Source: Trichostrongylus colubriformis
Taxonomy: Eukaryota; Nematoda; Chromadorea; Rhabditida; Trichostrongylidae
DNA length: 64,000 bases
Direction: 5' to 3'
NCBI GenBank assembly: GCA_963978905.1
Contig: OZ022259.1
Span: 14,694,001-14,758,000, forward strand
Shown here one piece after another: positions 1-15,000 of this stretch. Position 1 is the first letter of the stretch, and every line of letters starts with the position of its first letter. The notes under the pieces were generated by a model. That model did no database searches. It was not told the DNA's origin and saw only the letters and a program-made list of their open reading frames with translations. The position numbers were made by a program, and so were the translations under genes.

Positions 1-3000
1 AAAAAGATGATGAAGGAAGACCATTGGGGCCTGACGGACAAGTTCTTCCAACGGATGAATCAGGATATTACATCTATCCCGTTGTGGGTCCTGATGGAAG
101 CCCCCTTCCTACAGATATGCACAAACGGCCGATTCACCCAGTTGTTGGCAAAGACGGAAGTCCTTTGCCAACTGACAAATCCGGAGCTTACATTGGCCCA
201 GATGGACGACCCATACCAACCGATTCCAGTGGAAAGCCGCTTGGTAAAGATGGCTCTCCACTACCAACGGACGCATCGGGCAACTACGTCACCGTTCCGC
301 TTGAAGAAGCTATAAGTAAGCAACTGCCAACGGACGAGAGTGGAAACGTGATATATCCAGTCACTATGCCAGATGGCTCACCACTACCTACAGATACCTC
401 AGGAAATTACGTGACCGACGAGGGTGTTATAATTGAGAAGGATAGAAGCGGAAGACCACTGGGGCCTGACGGACAAGTTCTTCCAACGGATGAATCAGGG
501 TATTACATCTATCCCGTTGTGGGTCCTGATGGAAGCCCCCTTCCTACAGATATGCACAAGCGGCCGATTTACCCAGTTGTTGGCGAAGACGGAAGTCCTT
601 TGCCAACTGACAAATCCGGAGCTTACATTGGCCCAGATGGACGACCCATACCAACCGATTCCAGTGGAAAGCCGCTTGGTAAAGATGGCTCTCCACTACC
701 AACGGACGCATCGGGCAACTACGTCACCGTTCCGCTTGAAGAAGCTATAAGTAAGCAACTGCCAACGGACGAGAGTGGAAACGTGATATATCCAGTCACT
801 ATGCCAGATGGCTCACCACTACCTACAGATACCTCAGGAAATTACGTGACCGACGAGGGTGTTATAATTGAGAAGGATAGAAGCGGAAGACCACTGGGGC
901 CTGACGGACAAGTTCTTCCAACGGATGAATCAGGGTATTACATCTATCCCGTTGTGGGTCCTGATGGAAGCCCCCTTCCTACAGATATGCACAAACGGCC
1001 GATTCACCCAGTTGTTGGCAAAGACGGAAGTCCTTTGCCAACTGACAAATCCGGAGCTTACATTGGCCCAGATGGACGACCCATACCAACCGATTCCAGT
1101 GGAAAGCCGCTTGGTGAAGATGGCTCTCCACTACCAACGGACGCATCGGGCAACTACGTCACCGTTCCGCTCGAAGAAGCTGTAAGCAAGGAATTACCAA
1201 CGGATGAAAGTGGAAACGTGATATATCCAGTCACAATGCCCGATGGATCGCCGTTACCAACTGACATATCAGGAAACTACGTCACTGATGATGGAACCAT
1301 CATCGAAAAAGATGATGAAGGAAGACCATTGGGGCCTGACGGACAAGTTCTTCCAACGGATGAATCAGGATATTACATCTATCCCGTTGTGGGTCCTGAT
1401 GGAAGCCCCCTTCCTACAGATATGCACAAACGGCCGATTCACCCAGTTGTTGGCAAAGACGGAAGTCCTTTGCCAACTGACAAATCCGGAGCTTACATTG
1501 GCCCAGATGGACGACCCATACCAACCGATTCCAGTGGAAAGCCGCTTGGTGAAGATGGCTCTCCACTACCAACGGACGCATCGGGCAACTACGTCACCGT
1601 TCCGCTCGAAGAAGCTGTAAGCAAGGAATTACCAACGGATGAAAGTGGAAACGTGATATATCCAGTCACAATGCCCGATGGATCGCCGTTACCAACTGAC
1701 ATATCAGGAAACTACGTCACTGATGATGGAACCATCATCGAAAAAGATGATGAAGGAAGACCATTGGGGCCTGACGGACAAGTTCTTCCAACGGATGAAT
1801 CAGGATATTACATCTATCCCGTTGTGGGTCCTGATGGAAGCCCCCTTCCTACAGATATGCACAAGCGGCCGATTTACCCAGTTGTTGGCGAAGACGGAAG
1901 TCCTTTGCCAACTGACAAATCCGGAGCTTACATTGGCCCAGATGGACGACCCATACCAACCGATTCCAGTGGAAAGCCGCTTGGTAAAGATGGCTCTCCA
2001 CTACCAACGGACGCATCGGGCAACTACGTCACCGTTCCGCTTGAAGAAGCTATAAGTAAGCAACTGCCAACGGACGAGAGTGGAAACGTGATATATCCAG
2101 TCACTATGCCAGATGGCTCACCACTACCTACAGATACCTCAGGAAATTACGTGACCGACGAGGGTGTTATAATTGAGAAGGATAGAAGCGGAAGACCACT
2201 GGGGCCTGACGGACAAGTTCTTCCAACGGATGAATCAGGATATTACATCTATCCCGTTGTGGGTCCTAATGGAAGCCCCCTTCCTACAGATATGCACAAA
2301 CGGCCGATTCACCCAGTTGTTGGCAAAGACGGAAGTCCTTTGCCAACTGACAAATCCGGAGCTTACATTGGCCCAGATGGACGACCCATACCAACCGATT
2401 CCAGTGGAAAGCCGCTTGGTAAAGATGGCTCTCCACTACCAACGGACGCATCGGGCAACTACGTCACCGTTCCGCTTAAAGAAGCTATAAGTAAGCAACT
2501 GCCAACGGACGAGAGTGCAAACGTGATATATCCAGTCACTATGCCAGATGGCTCACCACTACCTACAGATACCTCAGGAAATTACGTGACCGACGAGGGT
2601 GTTATAATTGAGAAGGATAGAAGCGGAAGACCACTGGGGCCTGACGGACAAGTTCTTCCAACGGATGAATCAGGGTATTACATCTATCCCGTTGTGGGTC
2701 CTGATGGAAGCCCCCTTCCTACAGATATGCACAAACGGCCGATTCACCCAGTTGTTGGCAAAGACGGAAGTCCTTTGCCAACTGACAAATCCGGAGCTTA
2801 CATTGGCCCAGATGGACGACCCATACCAACCGATTCCAGTGGAAAGCCGCTTGGTGAAGATGGCTCTCCACTACCAACGGACGCATCGGGCAACTACGTC
2901 ACCGTTCCGCTCGAAGAAGCTGTAAGCAAGGAATTACCAACGGATGAAAGTGGAAACGTGATATATCCAGTCACAATGCCCGATGGATCGCCGTTACCAA

Positions 3001-6000
3001 CTGACATATCAGGAAACTACGTCACTGATGATGGAACCATCATCGAAAAAGATGATGAAGGAAGACCATTGGGGCCTGACGGACAAGTTCTTCCAACGGA
3101 TGAATCAGGATATTACATCTATCCCGTTGTGGGTCCTGATGGAAGCCCCCTTCCTACAGATATGCACAAACGGCCGATTCACCCAGTTGTTGGCAAAGAC
3201 GGAAGTCCTTTGCCAACTGACAAATCCGGAGCTTACATTGGCCCAGATGGACGACCCATACCAACCGATTCCAGTGGAAAGCCGCTTGGTAAAGATGGCT
3301 CTCCACTACCAACGGACGCATCGGGCAACTACGTCACCGTTCCGCTTGAAGAAGCTATAAGTAAGCAACTGCCAACGGACGAGAGTGGAAACGTGATATA
3401 TCCAGTCACTATGCCAGATGGCTCACCACTACCTACAGATACCTCAGGAAATTACGTGACCGACGAGGGTGTTATAATTGAGAAGGATAGAAGCGGAAGA
3501 CCACTGGGGCCTGACGGACAAGTTCTTCCAACGGATGAATCAGGGTATTACATCTATCCCGTTGTGGGTCCTGATGGAAGCCCCCTTCCTACAGATATGC
3601 ACAAGCGGCCGATTTACCCAGTTGTTGGCGAAGACGGAAGTCCTTTGCCAACTGACAAATCCGGAGCTTACATTGGCCCAGATGGACGACCCATACCAAC
3701 CGATTCCAGTGGAAAGCCGCTTGGTAAAGATGGCTCTCCACTACCAACGGACGCATCGGGCAACTACGTCACCGTTCCGCTTGAAGAAGCTATAAGTAAG
3801 CAACTGCCAACGGACGAGAGTGGAAACGTGATATATCCAGTCACTATGCCAGATGGCTCACCACTACCTACAGATACCTCAGGAAATTACGTGACCGACG
3901 AGGGTGTTATAATTGAGAAGGATAGAAGCGGAAGACCACTGGGGCCTGACGGACAAGTTCTTCCAACGGATGAATCAGGGTATTACATCTATCCCGTTGT
4001 GGGTCCTGATGGAAGCCCCCTTCCTACAGATATGCACAAACGGCCGATTCACCCAGTTGTTGGCGAAGACGGAAGTCCTTTGCCAACTGACAAATCCGGA
4101 GCTTACATTGGCCCAGATGGACGACCCATACCAACCGATTCCAGTGGAAAGCCGCTTGGTGAAGATGGCTCTCCACTACCAACGGACGCATCGGGCAACT
4201 ATGTCACCGTTCCGCTCGAAGAAGCTGTAAGCAAGGAATTACCAACGGATGAAAGTGGAAACGTGATATATCCAGTCACAATGCCCGATGGATCGCCGTT
4301 ACCAACTGACATATCAGGAAACTACGTCACTGATGATGGAACCATCATCGAAAAAGATGATGAAGGAAGACCACTGGGGCCTGACGGACAAGTTCTTCCA
4401 ACGGATGAATCAGGATATTACATCTATCCCGTTGTGGGTCCTGATGGAAGCCCCCTTCCTACAGATATGCACAAACGGCCGATTCACCCAGTTGTTGGCA
4501 AAGACGGAAGTCCTTTGCCAACTGACAAATCCGGAGCTTACATTGGCCCAGATGGACGACCCATACCAACCGATTCCAGTGGAAAGCCGCTTGGTGAAGA
4601 TGGCTCTCCACTACCAACGGACGCATCGGGCAACTATGTCACCGTTCCGCTCGAAGAAGCTGTAAGCAAGGAATTACCAACGGATGAAAGTGGAAACGTG
4701 ATATATCCAGTCACAATGCCCGATGGATCGCCGTTACCAACTGACATATCAGGAAACTACGTCACTGATGATGGAACCATCATCGAAAAAGATGATGAAG
4801 GAAGACCACTGGGGCCTGACGGACAAGTTCTTCCAACGGATGAATCAGGATATTACATCTATCCCGTTGTGGGTCCTGATGGAAGCCCCCTTCCTACAGA
4901 TATGCACAAACGGCCGATTCACCCAGTTGTTGGCAAAGACGGAAGTCCTTTGCCAACTGACAAATCCGGAGCTTACATTGGCCCAGATGGACGACCCATA
5001 CCAACCGATTCCAGTGGAAAGCCGCTTGGTAAAGATGGCTCTCCACTACCAACGGACGCATCGGGCAACTACGTCACCGTTCCGCTTGAAGAAGCTATAA
5101 GTAAGCAACTGCCAACGGACGAGAGTGGAAACGTGATATATCCAGTCACTATGCCAGATGGCTCACCACTACCTACAGATACCTCAGGAAATTACGTGAC
5201 CGACGAGGGTGTTATAATTGAGAAGGATAGAAGCGGAAGACCACTGGGGCCTGACGGACAAGTTCTTCCAACGGATGAATCAGGGTATTACATCTATCCC
5301 GTTGTGGGTCCTGATGGAAGCCCCCTTCCTACAGATATGCACAAGCGGCCGATTTACCCAGTTGTTGGCGAAGACGGAAGTCCTTTGCCAACTGACAAAT
5401 CCGGAGCTTACATTGGCCCAGATGGACGACCCATACCAACCGATTCCAGTGGAAAGCCGCTTGGTAAAGATGGCTCTCCAACGGACGCATCGGGCAACTA
5501 CGTCACCGTTCCGCTTGAAGAAGCTATAAGTAAGCAACTGCCAACGGACGAGAGTGGAAACGTGATATATCCAGTCACTATGCCAGATGGCTCACCACTA
5601 CCTACAGATACCTCAGGAAATTACGTGACCGACGAGGGTGTTATAATTGAGAAGGATAGAAGCGGAAGACCACTGGGGCCTGACGGACAAGTTCTTCCAA
5701 CGGATGAATCAGGGTATTACATCTATCCCGTTGTGGGTCCTGATGGAAGCCCCCTTCCTACAGATATGCACAAACGGCCGATTCACCCAGTTGTTGGCGA
5801 AGACGGAAGTCCTTTGCCAACTGACAAATCCGGAGCTTACATTGGCCCAGATGGACGACCCATACCAACCGACTCCAGTGGAAAGCCGCTTGGTGAAGAT
5901 GGCTCTCCACTACCAACGGACGCATCGGGCAACTATGTCACCGTTCCGCTCGAAGAAGCTGTAAGCAAGGAATTACCAACGGATGAAAGTGGAAACGTGA

Positions 6001-9000
6001 TATATCCAGTCACAATGCCCGATGGATCGCCGTTACCAACTGACATATCAGGAAACTACGTCACTGATGATGGAACCATCATCGAAAAAGATGATGAAGG
6101 AAGACCACTGGGGCCTGACGGACAAGTTCTTCCAACGGATGAATCAGGATATTACATCTATCCCGTTGTGGGTCCTGATGGAAGCCCCCTTCCTACAGAT
6201 ATGCACAAACGGCCGATTCACCCAGTTGTTGGCAAAGACGGAAGTCCTTTGCCAACTGACAAATCCGGAGCTTACATTGGCCCAGATGGACGACCCATAC
6301 CAACCGATTCCAGTGGAAAGCCGCTTGGTAAAGATGGCTCTCCACTACCAACGGACGCATCGGGCAACTACGTCACCGTTCCGCTTGAAGAAGCTATAAG
6401 TAAGCAACTGCCAACGGACGAGAGTGGAAACGTGATATATCCAGTCACTATGCCAGATGGCTCACCACTACCTACAGATACCTCAGGAAATTACGTGACC
6501 GACGAGGGTGTTATAATTGAGAAGGATAGAAGCGGAAGACCACTGGGGCCTGACGGACAAGTTCTTCCAACGGATGAATCAGGGTATTACATCTATCCCG
6601 TTGTGGGTCCTGATGGAAGCCCCCTTCCTACAGATATGCACAAGCGGCCGATTTACCCAGTTGTTGGCGAAGACGGAAGTCCTTTGCCAACTGACAAATC
6701 CGGAGCTTACATTGGCCCAGATGGACGACCCATACCAACCGACTCCAGTGGAAAGCCACTTGGTGAAGATGGCTCTCCACTACCAACGGACGCATCGGGC
6801 AACTATGTCACCGTTCCGCTTGAAGAAGCTGTAAGCAAGGAATTACCAACGGACGAGAGTGGAAACGTGATATATCCAGTCACAATGCCAGATGGCTCAC
6901 CACTACCTACAGATACCTCAGGAAATTACGTGACCGACGAGGGTGTTATAATTGAGAAGGATAGAAGCGGAAGACCACTGGGGCCTGACGGACAAGTTCT
7001 TCCAACGGATGAATCAGGGTATTACATCTATCCCGTGGTGGGTCCTGATGGAAGCCCCCTTCCTACAGATATGCACAAGCGGCCGATTTACCCAGTTGTT
7101 GGCGAAGACGGAAGTCCTTTGCCAACTGACAAATCCGGAGCTTACATTGGCCCAGATGGACGACCCATACCAACCGATTCCAGTGGAAAGCCGCTTGGTA
7201 AAGATGGCTCTCCACTACCAACGGACGCATCGGGCAACTACGTCACCGTTCCGCTTGAAGAAGCTGTAAGCAAGGAATTACCAACGGATGAAAGTGGAAA
7301 CGTGATATATCCAGTCACAATGCCAGATGGCTCACCGCTACCAACTGACACATCAGGAAACTACGTCACAGATGAGGGCATCATTATCGAGAAGGATGAT
7401 GAAGGAAGACCATTAGGGCCCGATGGACAAGTCCTGCCAACCGACGATTCAGGATATTACATCTATCCCGTTGTGGGTCCTGATGGAAGCCCCCTTCCTA
7501 CAGATATGCACAAACGGCCGATTCACCCAGTTGTTGGCGAAGACGGAAGTCCTTTGCCAACTGACAAATCCGGAGCTTACATTGGCCCAGATGGACGACC
7601 CATACCAACCGATTCCAGTGGAAAGCCGCTTGGTAAAGATGGCTCTCCACTACCAACGGACGCATCGGGCAACTACGTCACCGTTCCGCTTGAAGAAGCT
7701 GTAAGCAAGGAATTACCAACGGATGAAAGTGGAAACGTGATATATCCAGTCACAATGCCAGATGGCTCACCGCTACCAACTGACACATCAGGAAACTACG
7801 TCACAGATGAGGGCATCATTATCGAGAAGGATGATGAAGGAAGACCATTAGGGCCCGATGGACAAGTCCTGCCAACCGACGATTCAGGATATTACATCTA
7901 TCCCGTTGTGGGTCCTGATGGAAGCCCCCTTCCTACAGATATGCACAAACGGCCGATTCACCCAGTTGTTGGCGAAGACGGAAGTCCTTTGCCAACTGAC
8001 AAATCCGGAGCTTACATTGGCCCAGATGGACGACCCATACCAACCGACTCCAGTGGAAAGCCGCTTGGTGAAGATGGCTCTCCACTACCAACGGACGCAT
8101 CGGGCAACTATGTCACCGTTCCGCTCGAAGAAGCTGTAAGCAAGGAATTACCAACGGATGAAAGTGGAAACGTGATATATCCAGTCACAATGCCCGATGG
8201 ATCGCCGTTACCAACTGACATATCAGGAAACTACGTCACTGATGATGGAACCATCATCGAAAAAGATGATGAAGGAAGACCACTGGGGCCTGACGGACAA
8301 GTTCTTCCAACGGATGAATCAGGATATTACATCTATCCCGTTGTGGGTCCTGATGGAAGCCCCCTTCCTACAGATATGCACAAACGGCCGATTCACCCAG
8401 TTGTTGGCAATGACGGAAGTCCTTTGCCAACTGACAAATCCGGAGCTTACATTGGCCCAGATGGACGACCCATACCAACCGATTCCAGTGGAAAGCCGCT
8501 TGGTAAAGATGGCTCTCCACTACCAACGGACGCATCGGGCAACTACGTCACCGTTCCGCTTGAAGAAGCTATAAGTAAGCAACTGCCAACGGACGAGAGT
8601 GGAAACGTGATATATCCAGTCACAATGCCAGATGGCTCACCACTACCTACAGATACCTCAGGAAATTACGTGACCGACGAGGGTGTTATAATTGAGAAGG
8701 ATAGAAGCGGAAGACCACTGGGGCCTGACGGACAAGTTCTTCCAACGGATGAATCAGGGTATTACATCTATCCCGTGGTGGGTCCTGATGGAAGCCCCCT
8801 TCCTACAGATATGCACAAGCGGCCGATTTACCCAGTTGTTGGCGAAGACGGAAGTCCTTTGCCAACTGACAAATCCGGAGCTTACATTGGCCCAGATGGA
8901 CGACCCATACCAACCGATTCCAGTGGAAAGCCGCTTGGTAAAGATGGCTCTCCACTACCAACGGACGCATCGGGCAACTACGTCACCGTTCCGCTTGAAG

Positions 9001-12000
9001 AAGCTGTAAGCAAGGAATTACCAACGGATGAAAGTGGAAACGTGATATATCCAGTCACAATGCCAGATGGCTCACCGCTACCAACTGACACATCAGGAAA
9101 CTACGTCACAGATGAGGGCATCATTATCGAGAAGGATGATGAAGGAAGACCATTAGGGCCCGATGGACAAGTCCTGCCAACCGACGATTCAGGATATTAC
9201 ATCTATCCCGTTGTGGGTCCTGATGGAAGCCCCCTTCCTACAGATATGCACAAGCGGCCGATTTACCCAGTTGTAGGCAAAGACGGAAGTCCTTTGCCAA
9301 CTGACAAATCCGGAGCTTACATTGGCCCAGATGGACGACCCATACCAACCGATTCCAGTGGAAAGCCGCTTGGTAAAGATGGCTCTCCACTACCAACGGA
9401 CGCATCGGGCAATTACGTCACCGTTCCGCTTGAAGAAGCTGTAAGCAAGGAATTACCAACGGATGAAAGTGGAAACGTGATATATCCAGTCACAATGCCA
9501 GATGGCTCACCACTACCTACAGATACCTCAGGAAATTACGTGACCGACGAGGGTGTTATAATTGAGAAGGATAGAAGCGGAAGACCACTGGGGCCTGACG
9601 GACAAGTTCTTCCAACGGATGAATCAGGATATTACATCTATCCCGTTGTGGGTCCTGATGGAAGCCCCCTTCCTACAGATATGCACAAACGGCCGATTCA
9701 CCCAGTTGTTGGCAAAGACGGAAGTCCTTTGCCAACTGACAAATCCGGAGCTTACATTGGCCCAGATGGACGACCCATACCAACCGATTTCAGTGGAAAG
9801 CCGCTTGGTAAAGATGGCTCTCCACTACCAACGGACGCATCGGGCAACTACGTCACCGTTCCGCTTGAAGAAGCTGTAAGCAAGGAATTACCAACGGATG
9901 AAAGTGGAAACGTGATATATCCAGTCACAATGCCAGATGGCTCACCGCTACCAACTGACACATCAGGAAACTACGTCACAGATGAGGGCATCATTATCGA
10001 GAAGGATGATGAAGGAAGACCACTAGGGCCCGATGGACAAGTTCTTCCAACGGATGAATCAGGGTATTACATCTATCCCGTTGTGGGTCCTGATGGAAGC
10101 CCCCTTCCTACAGATATGCACAAGCGGCCGATTTACCCAGTTGTTGGCGAAGACGGAAGTCCTTTGCCAACTGACAAATCCGGAGCTTACATTGGCCCAG
10201 ATGGACGACCCATACCAACCGACTCCAGTGGAAAGCCACTTGGTGAAGATGGCTCTCCACTACCAACGGACGCATCGGGCAACTATGTCACCGTTCCGCT
10301 CGAAGAAGCTGTAAGCAAGGAATTACCAACGGACGAGAGTGGAAACGTGATATATCCAGTCACAATGCCAGATGGCTCACCACTACCTACAGATACCTCA
10401 GGAAATTACGTGACCGACGAGGGTGTTATAATTGAGAAGGATAGAAGCGGAAGACCACTGGGGCCTGACGGACAAGTTCTTCCAACGGATGAATCAGGGT
10501 ATTACATCTATCCCGTGGTGGGTCCTGATGGAAGCCCCCTTCCTACAGATATGCACAAGCGGCCGATTTACCCAGTTGTAGGCAAAGACGGAAGTCCTTT
10601 GCCAACTGACAAATCCGGAGCTTACATTGGCCCAGATGGACGACCCATACCAACCGATTCCAGTGGAAAGCCGCTTGGTAAAGATGGCTCTCCACTACCA
10701 ACGGACGCATCGGGCAACTACGTCACCGTTCCGCTTGAAGAAGCTGTAAGCAAGGAATTACCAACGGATGAAAGTGGAAACGTGATATATCCAGTCACAA
10801 TGCCAGATGGCTCACCGCTACCAACTGACACATCAGGAAACTACGTCACAGATGAGGGCATCATTATCGAGAAGGATGATGAAGGAAGACCACTAGGGCC
10901 CGATGGACAAGTCCTGCCAACCGACGATTCAGGATATTACATCTATCCCGTTGTGGGTCCTGATGGAAGCCCCCTTCCTACAGATATGCACAAGCGGCCG
11001 ATTTACCCAGTTGTAGGCAAAGACGGAAGTCCTTTGCCAACTGACAAATCCGGAGCTTACATTGGCCCAGATGGACGACCCATACCAACCGACTCCAGTG
11101 GAAAGCCGCTTGGTAAAGGTGGCTCTCCACTACCAACGGACGCATCGGGCAACTACGTCACCGTTCCGCTTGAAGAAGCTGTAAGCAAGGAATTACCAAC
11201 GGATGAAAGTGGAAACGTGATATATCCAGTCACAATGCCAGATGGCTCACCGCTGCCAACTGACACATCAGGAAACTACGTCACAGATGAGGGCATCATT
11301 ATCGAGAAGGATGATGAAGGAAGACCACTAGGGCCCGATGGACAAGTCCTGCCAACCGATGATTCAGGATATTACATCTATCCCGTTGTGGGTCCTGATG
11401 GAAGCCCCCTTCCTACAGATATGCACAAGCGGCCGATTTACCCAGTTTTAGGCAAAGACGGAAGTCCTTTGCCAACTGACAAATCCGGAGCTTACATTGG
11501 CCCAGATGGACGACCCATACCAACCGATTCCAGTGGAAAGCCGCTTGGTAAAGATGGCTCTCCACTACCAACGGACGCATCGGGCAACTACGTCACCGTT
11601 CCGCTTGAAGAAGCTGTAAGCAAGGAATTACCAACGGATGAAAGTGGAAACGTGATATATCCAGTCACAATGCCCGATGGATCACCGTTACCAACTGACA
11701 TATCAGGAAACTACGTCACTGATGATGGAACCATCATCGAAAAAGATGATGAAGGAAGACCACTAGGGCCTGACGGACAAGTTCTTCCAACGGATGAATC
11801 AGGATATTACATCTATCCCGTTGTGGGTCCTGATGGAAGCCCCCTTCCTACAGAAATGCACAAACGGCCAATTCACCCAGTTGTTGGCAAAGACGGAAGT
11901 CCTTTGCCAACTGACAAATCCGGAGCTTACATTGGCCCAGATGGACGACCCATACCAACCGATTCCAGTGGAAAGCCGCTTGGTAAAGATGGCTCACCGC

Positions 12001-15000
12001 TACCAACTGACACATCAGGAAACTACGTCACAGATGAGGGCATCATTATCGAGAAGGATGATGAAGGAAGACCACTAGGGCCCGATGGACAAGTCCTGCC
12101 AACCGACGATTCAGGATATTACATCTATCCCGTTGTGGGTCCTGATGGAAGCCCCCTTCCTACAGATATGCACAAGCGGCCGATTTACCCAGTTGTAGGC
12201 AAAGACGGAAGTCCTTTGCCAACTGACAAATCCGGAGCTTACATTGGCCCAGATGGACGACCCATACCAACCGACTCCAGTGGAAAGCCGCTTGGTAAAG
12301 ATGGCTCTCCACTACCAACGGACGCATCGGGCAACTACGTCACCGTTCCGCTTGAAGAAGCTGTAAGCAAGGAATTACCAACGGATGAAAGTGGAAACGT
12401 GATATATCCAGTCACAATGCCAGATGGCTCACCGCTGCCAACTGACACATCAGGAAACTACGTCACAGATGAGGGCATCATTATCGAGAAGGATGATGAA
12501 GGAAGACCACTAGGGCCCGATGGACAAGTCCTGCCAACCGACGATACAGGATATTACATCTATCCCGTTGTGGGTCCTGATGGAAGCCCCCTTCCTACAG
12601 ATATGCACAAGCGGCCGATTTACCCAGTTTTAGGCAAAGACGGAAGTCCTTTGCCAACTGACAAATCCGGAGCTTACATTGGCCCAGATGGACGACCCAT
12701 ACCAACCGATTCCAGTGGAAAGCCGCTTGGTAAAGATGGCTCTCCACTACCAACGGACGCATCGGGCAACTACGTCACCGTTCCGCTTGAAGAAGCTGTA
12801 AGCAAGAAATTACCAACGGATGAAAGTGGAAACGTGATATATCCAGTCACAATGCCAGATGGCTCACCGCTACCAACTGACACATCAGGAAACTACGTCA
12901 CAGATGATGGAACCATCATCGAAAAAGATGATGAAGGAAGACCACTGGGGCCTGACGGACAAGTTCTTCCAACGGATGAATCAGGATATTACATCTATCC
13001 CGTTGTGGGTCCTGATGGAAGCCCCCTTCCTACAGATATGCACAAACGGCCAATTCACCCAGTTGTTGGCAAAGACGGAAGTCCTTTGCCAACTGACAAA
13101 TCCGGAGCTTACATTGGCCCAGATGGACGACCCATACCAACCGATTCCAGTGGAAAGCCGCTTGGTAAAGATGGCTCTCCACTACCAACGGACGCATCGG
13201 GCAACTACGTCACCGTTCCGCTTGAAGAAGCAGTTAGCAAGCAGCTGCCCACTGATGAAAGTGGAAATGTGATATATCGTGTGACAAAACCGGATGGCTC
13301 ACCGCTACCTACAGATACTTCTGGAGATTACGTAACTGACGAGGGTGCTGTTATTGAGAAAGATAGAAGTGGAAGACCACTAGGGCCTGACGGGCAGGTT
13401 CTCCCAACGGATGAATCAGGATATTACATCTATCCCGTTGTGGGTCCTGATGGAAGCCCCCTTCCTACAGAAATGCACAAACGGCCAATTCACCCAGTTG
13501 TTGGCAAAGACGGAAGTCCTTTGCCAACTGACAAATCCGGAGCTTACATTGGCCCAGATGGACGACCCATACCAACCGATTCCAGTGGAAAGCCGCTTGG
13601 TAAAGTTGGCTCACCGCTACCAACTGACACATCAGGAAACTACGTCACAGATGAGGGCATCATTATCGAGAAGGATGATGAAGGAAGACCACTAGGGCCC
13701 GATGGACAAGTCCTGCCAACCGACGATTCAGGATATTACATCTATCCCGTTGTGGGTCCTGATGGAAGCCCCCTTCCTACAGATATGCACAAGCGGCCGA
13801 TTTACCCAGTTGTAGGCAAAGACGGAAGTCCTTTGCCAACTGACAAATCCGGAGCTTACATTGGCCCAGATGGACGACCCATACCAACCGACTCCAGTGG
13901 AAAGCCGCTTGGTAAAGATGGCTCTCCACTACCAACGGACGCATCGGGCAACTACGTCACCGTTCCGCTTGAAGAAGCTGTAAGCAAGGAATTACCAACG
14001 GATGAAAGTGGAAACGTGATATATCCAGTCACAATGCCAGATGGCTCACCGCTGCCAACTGACACATCAGGAAACTACGTCACAGATGAGGGCATCATTA
14101 TCGAGAAGGATGATGAAGGGAGACCACTAGGGCCCGATGGACAAGTCCTGCCAACCGACGATACAGGATATTACATCTATCCCGTTGTGGGTCCTGATGG
14201 AAGCCCCCTTCCTACAGATATGCACAAGCGGCCGATTTACCCAGTTTTAGGCAAAGACGGAAGTCCTTTGCCAACTGACAAATCCGGAGCTTACATTGGC
14301 CCAGATGGACGACCCATACCAACCGATTCCAGTGGAAAGCCGCTTGGTAAAGATGGCTCTCCACTACCAACGGACGCATCGGGCAACTACGTCACCGTTC
14401 CGCTTGAAGAAGCTGTAAGCAAGGAATTACCAACGGATGAAAGTGGAAACGTGATATATCCAGTCACAATGCCAGATGGCTCACCGCTACCAACTGACAC
14501 ATCAGGAAACTACGTCACAGATGATGGAACCATCATCGAAAAAGATGATGAAGGAAGACCACTGGGGCCTGACGGACAAGTTCTTCCAACGGATGAATCA
14601 GGATATTACATCTATCCCGTTGTGGGTCCTGATGGAAGCCCCCTTCCTACAGATATGCACAAACGGCCAATTCACCCAGTTGTTGGCAAAGACGGAAGTC
14701 CTTTGCCAACTGACAAATCCGGAGCTTACATTGGCCCAGATGGACGACCCATACCAACCGATTCCAGTGGAAAGCCGCTTGGTAAAGATGGCTCTCCACT
14801 ACCAACGGACGCATCGGGCAACTACGTCACCGTTCCGCTTGAAGAAGCAGTTAGCAAGCAGCTGCCCACTGATGAAAGTGGAAATGTGATATATCGTGTG
14901 ACAAAACCGGATGGCTCACCGCTACCTACAGATACTTCTGGAGATTACGTAACTGACGAGGGTGCTGTTATTGAGAAAGATAGAAGTGGAAGACCACTAG

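Noticed and set aside
24..26. TTG as the start of the giant protein
   Set aside because: The frame is open back to base 3 with the same repeat sequence, so the exon simply continues beyond the window.
5280..5537. Minus-strand frame opposite the 6-bp-deleted repeat unit
   Set aside because: It exists only because the deletion removes an antisense stop; there are no signals or domain.
7..14889. Repeated 93-137-codon frames in a second plus-strand frame throughout the array
   Set aside because: They recur once per 435-bp unit and are broken by the same TAA/TAG-type stop in each copy, so they are shadows of the repeat in another frame.
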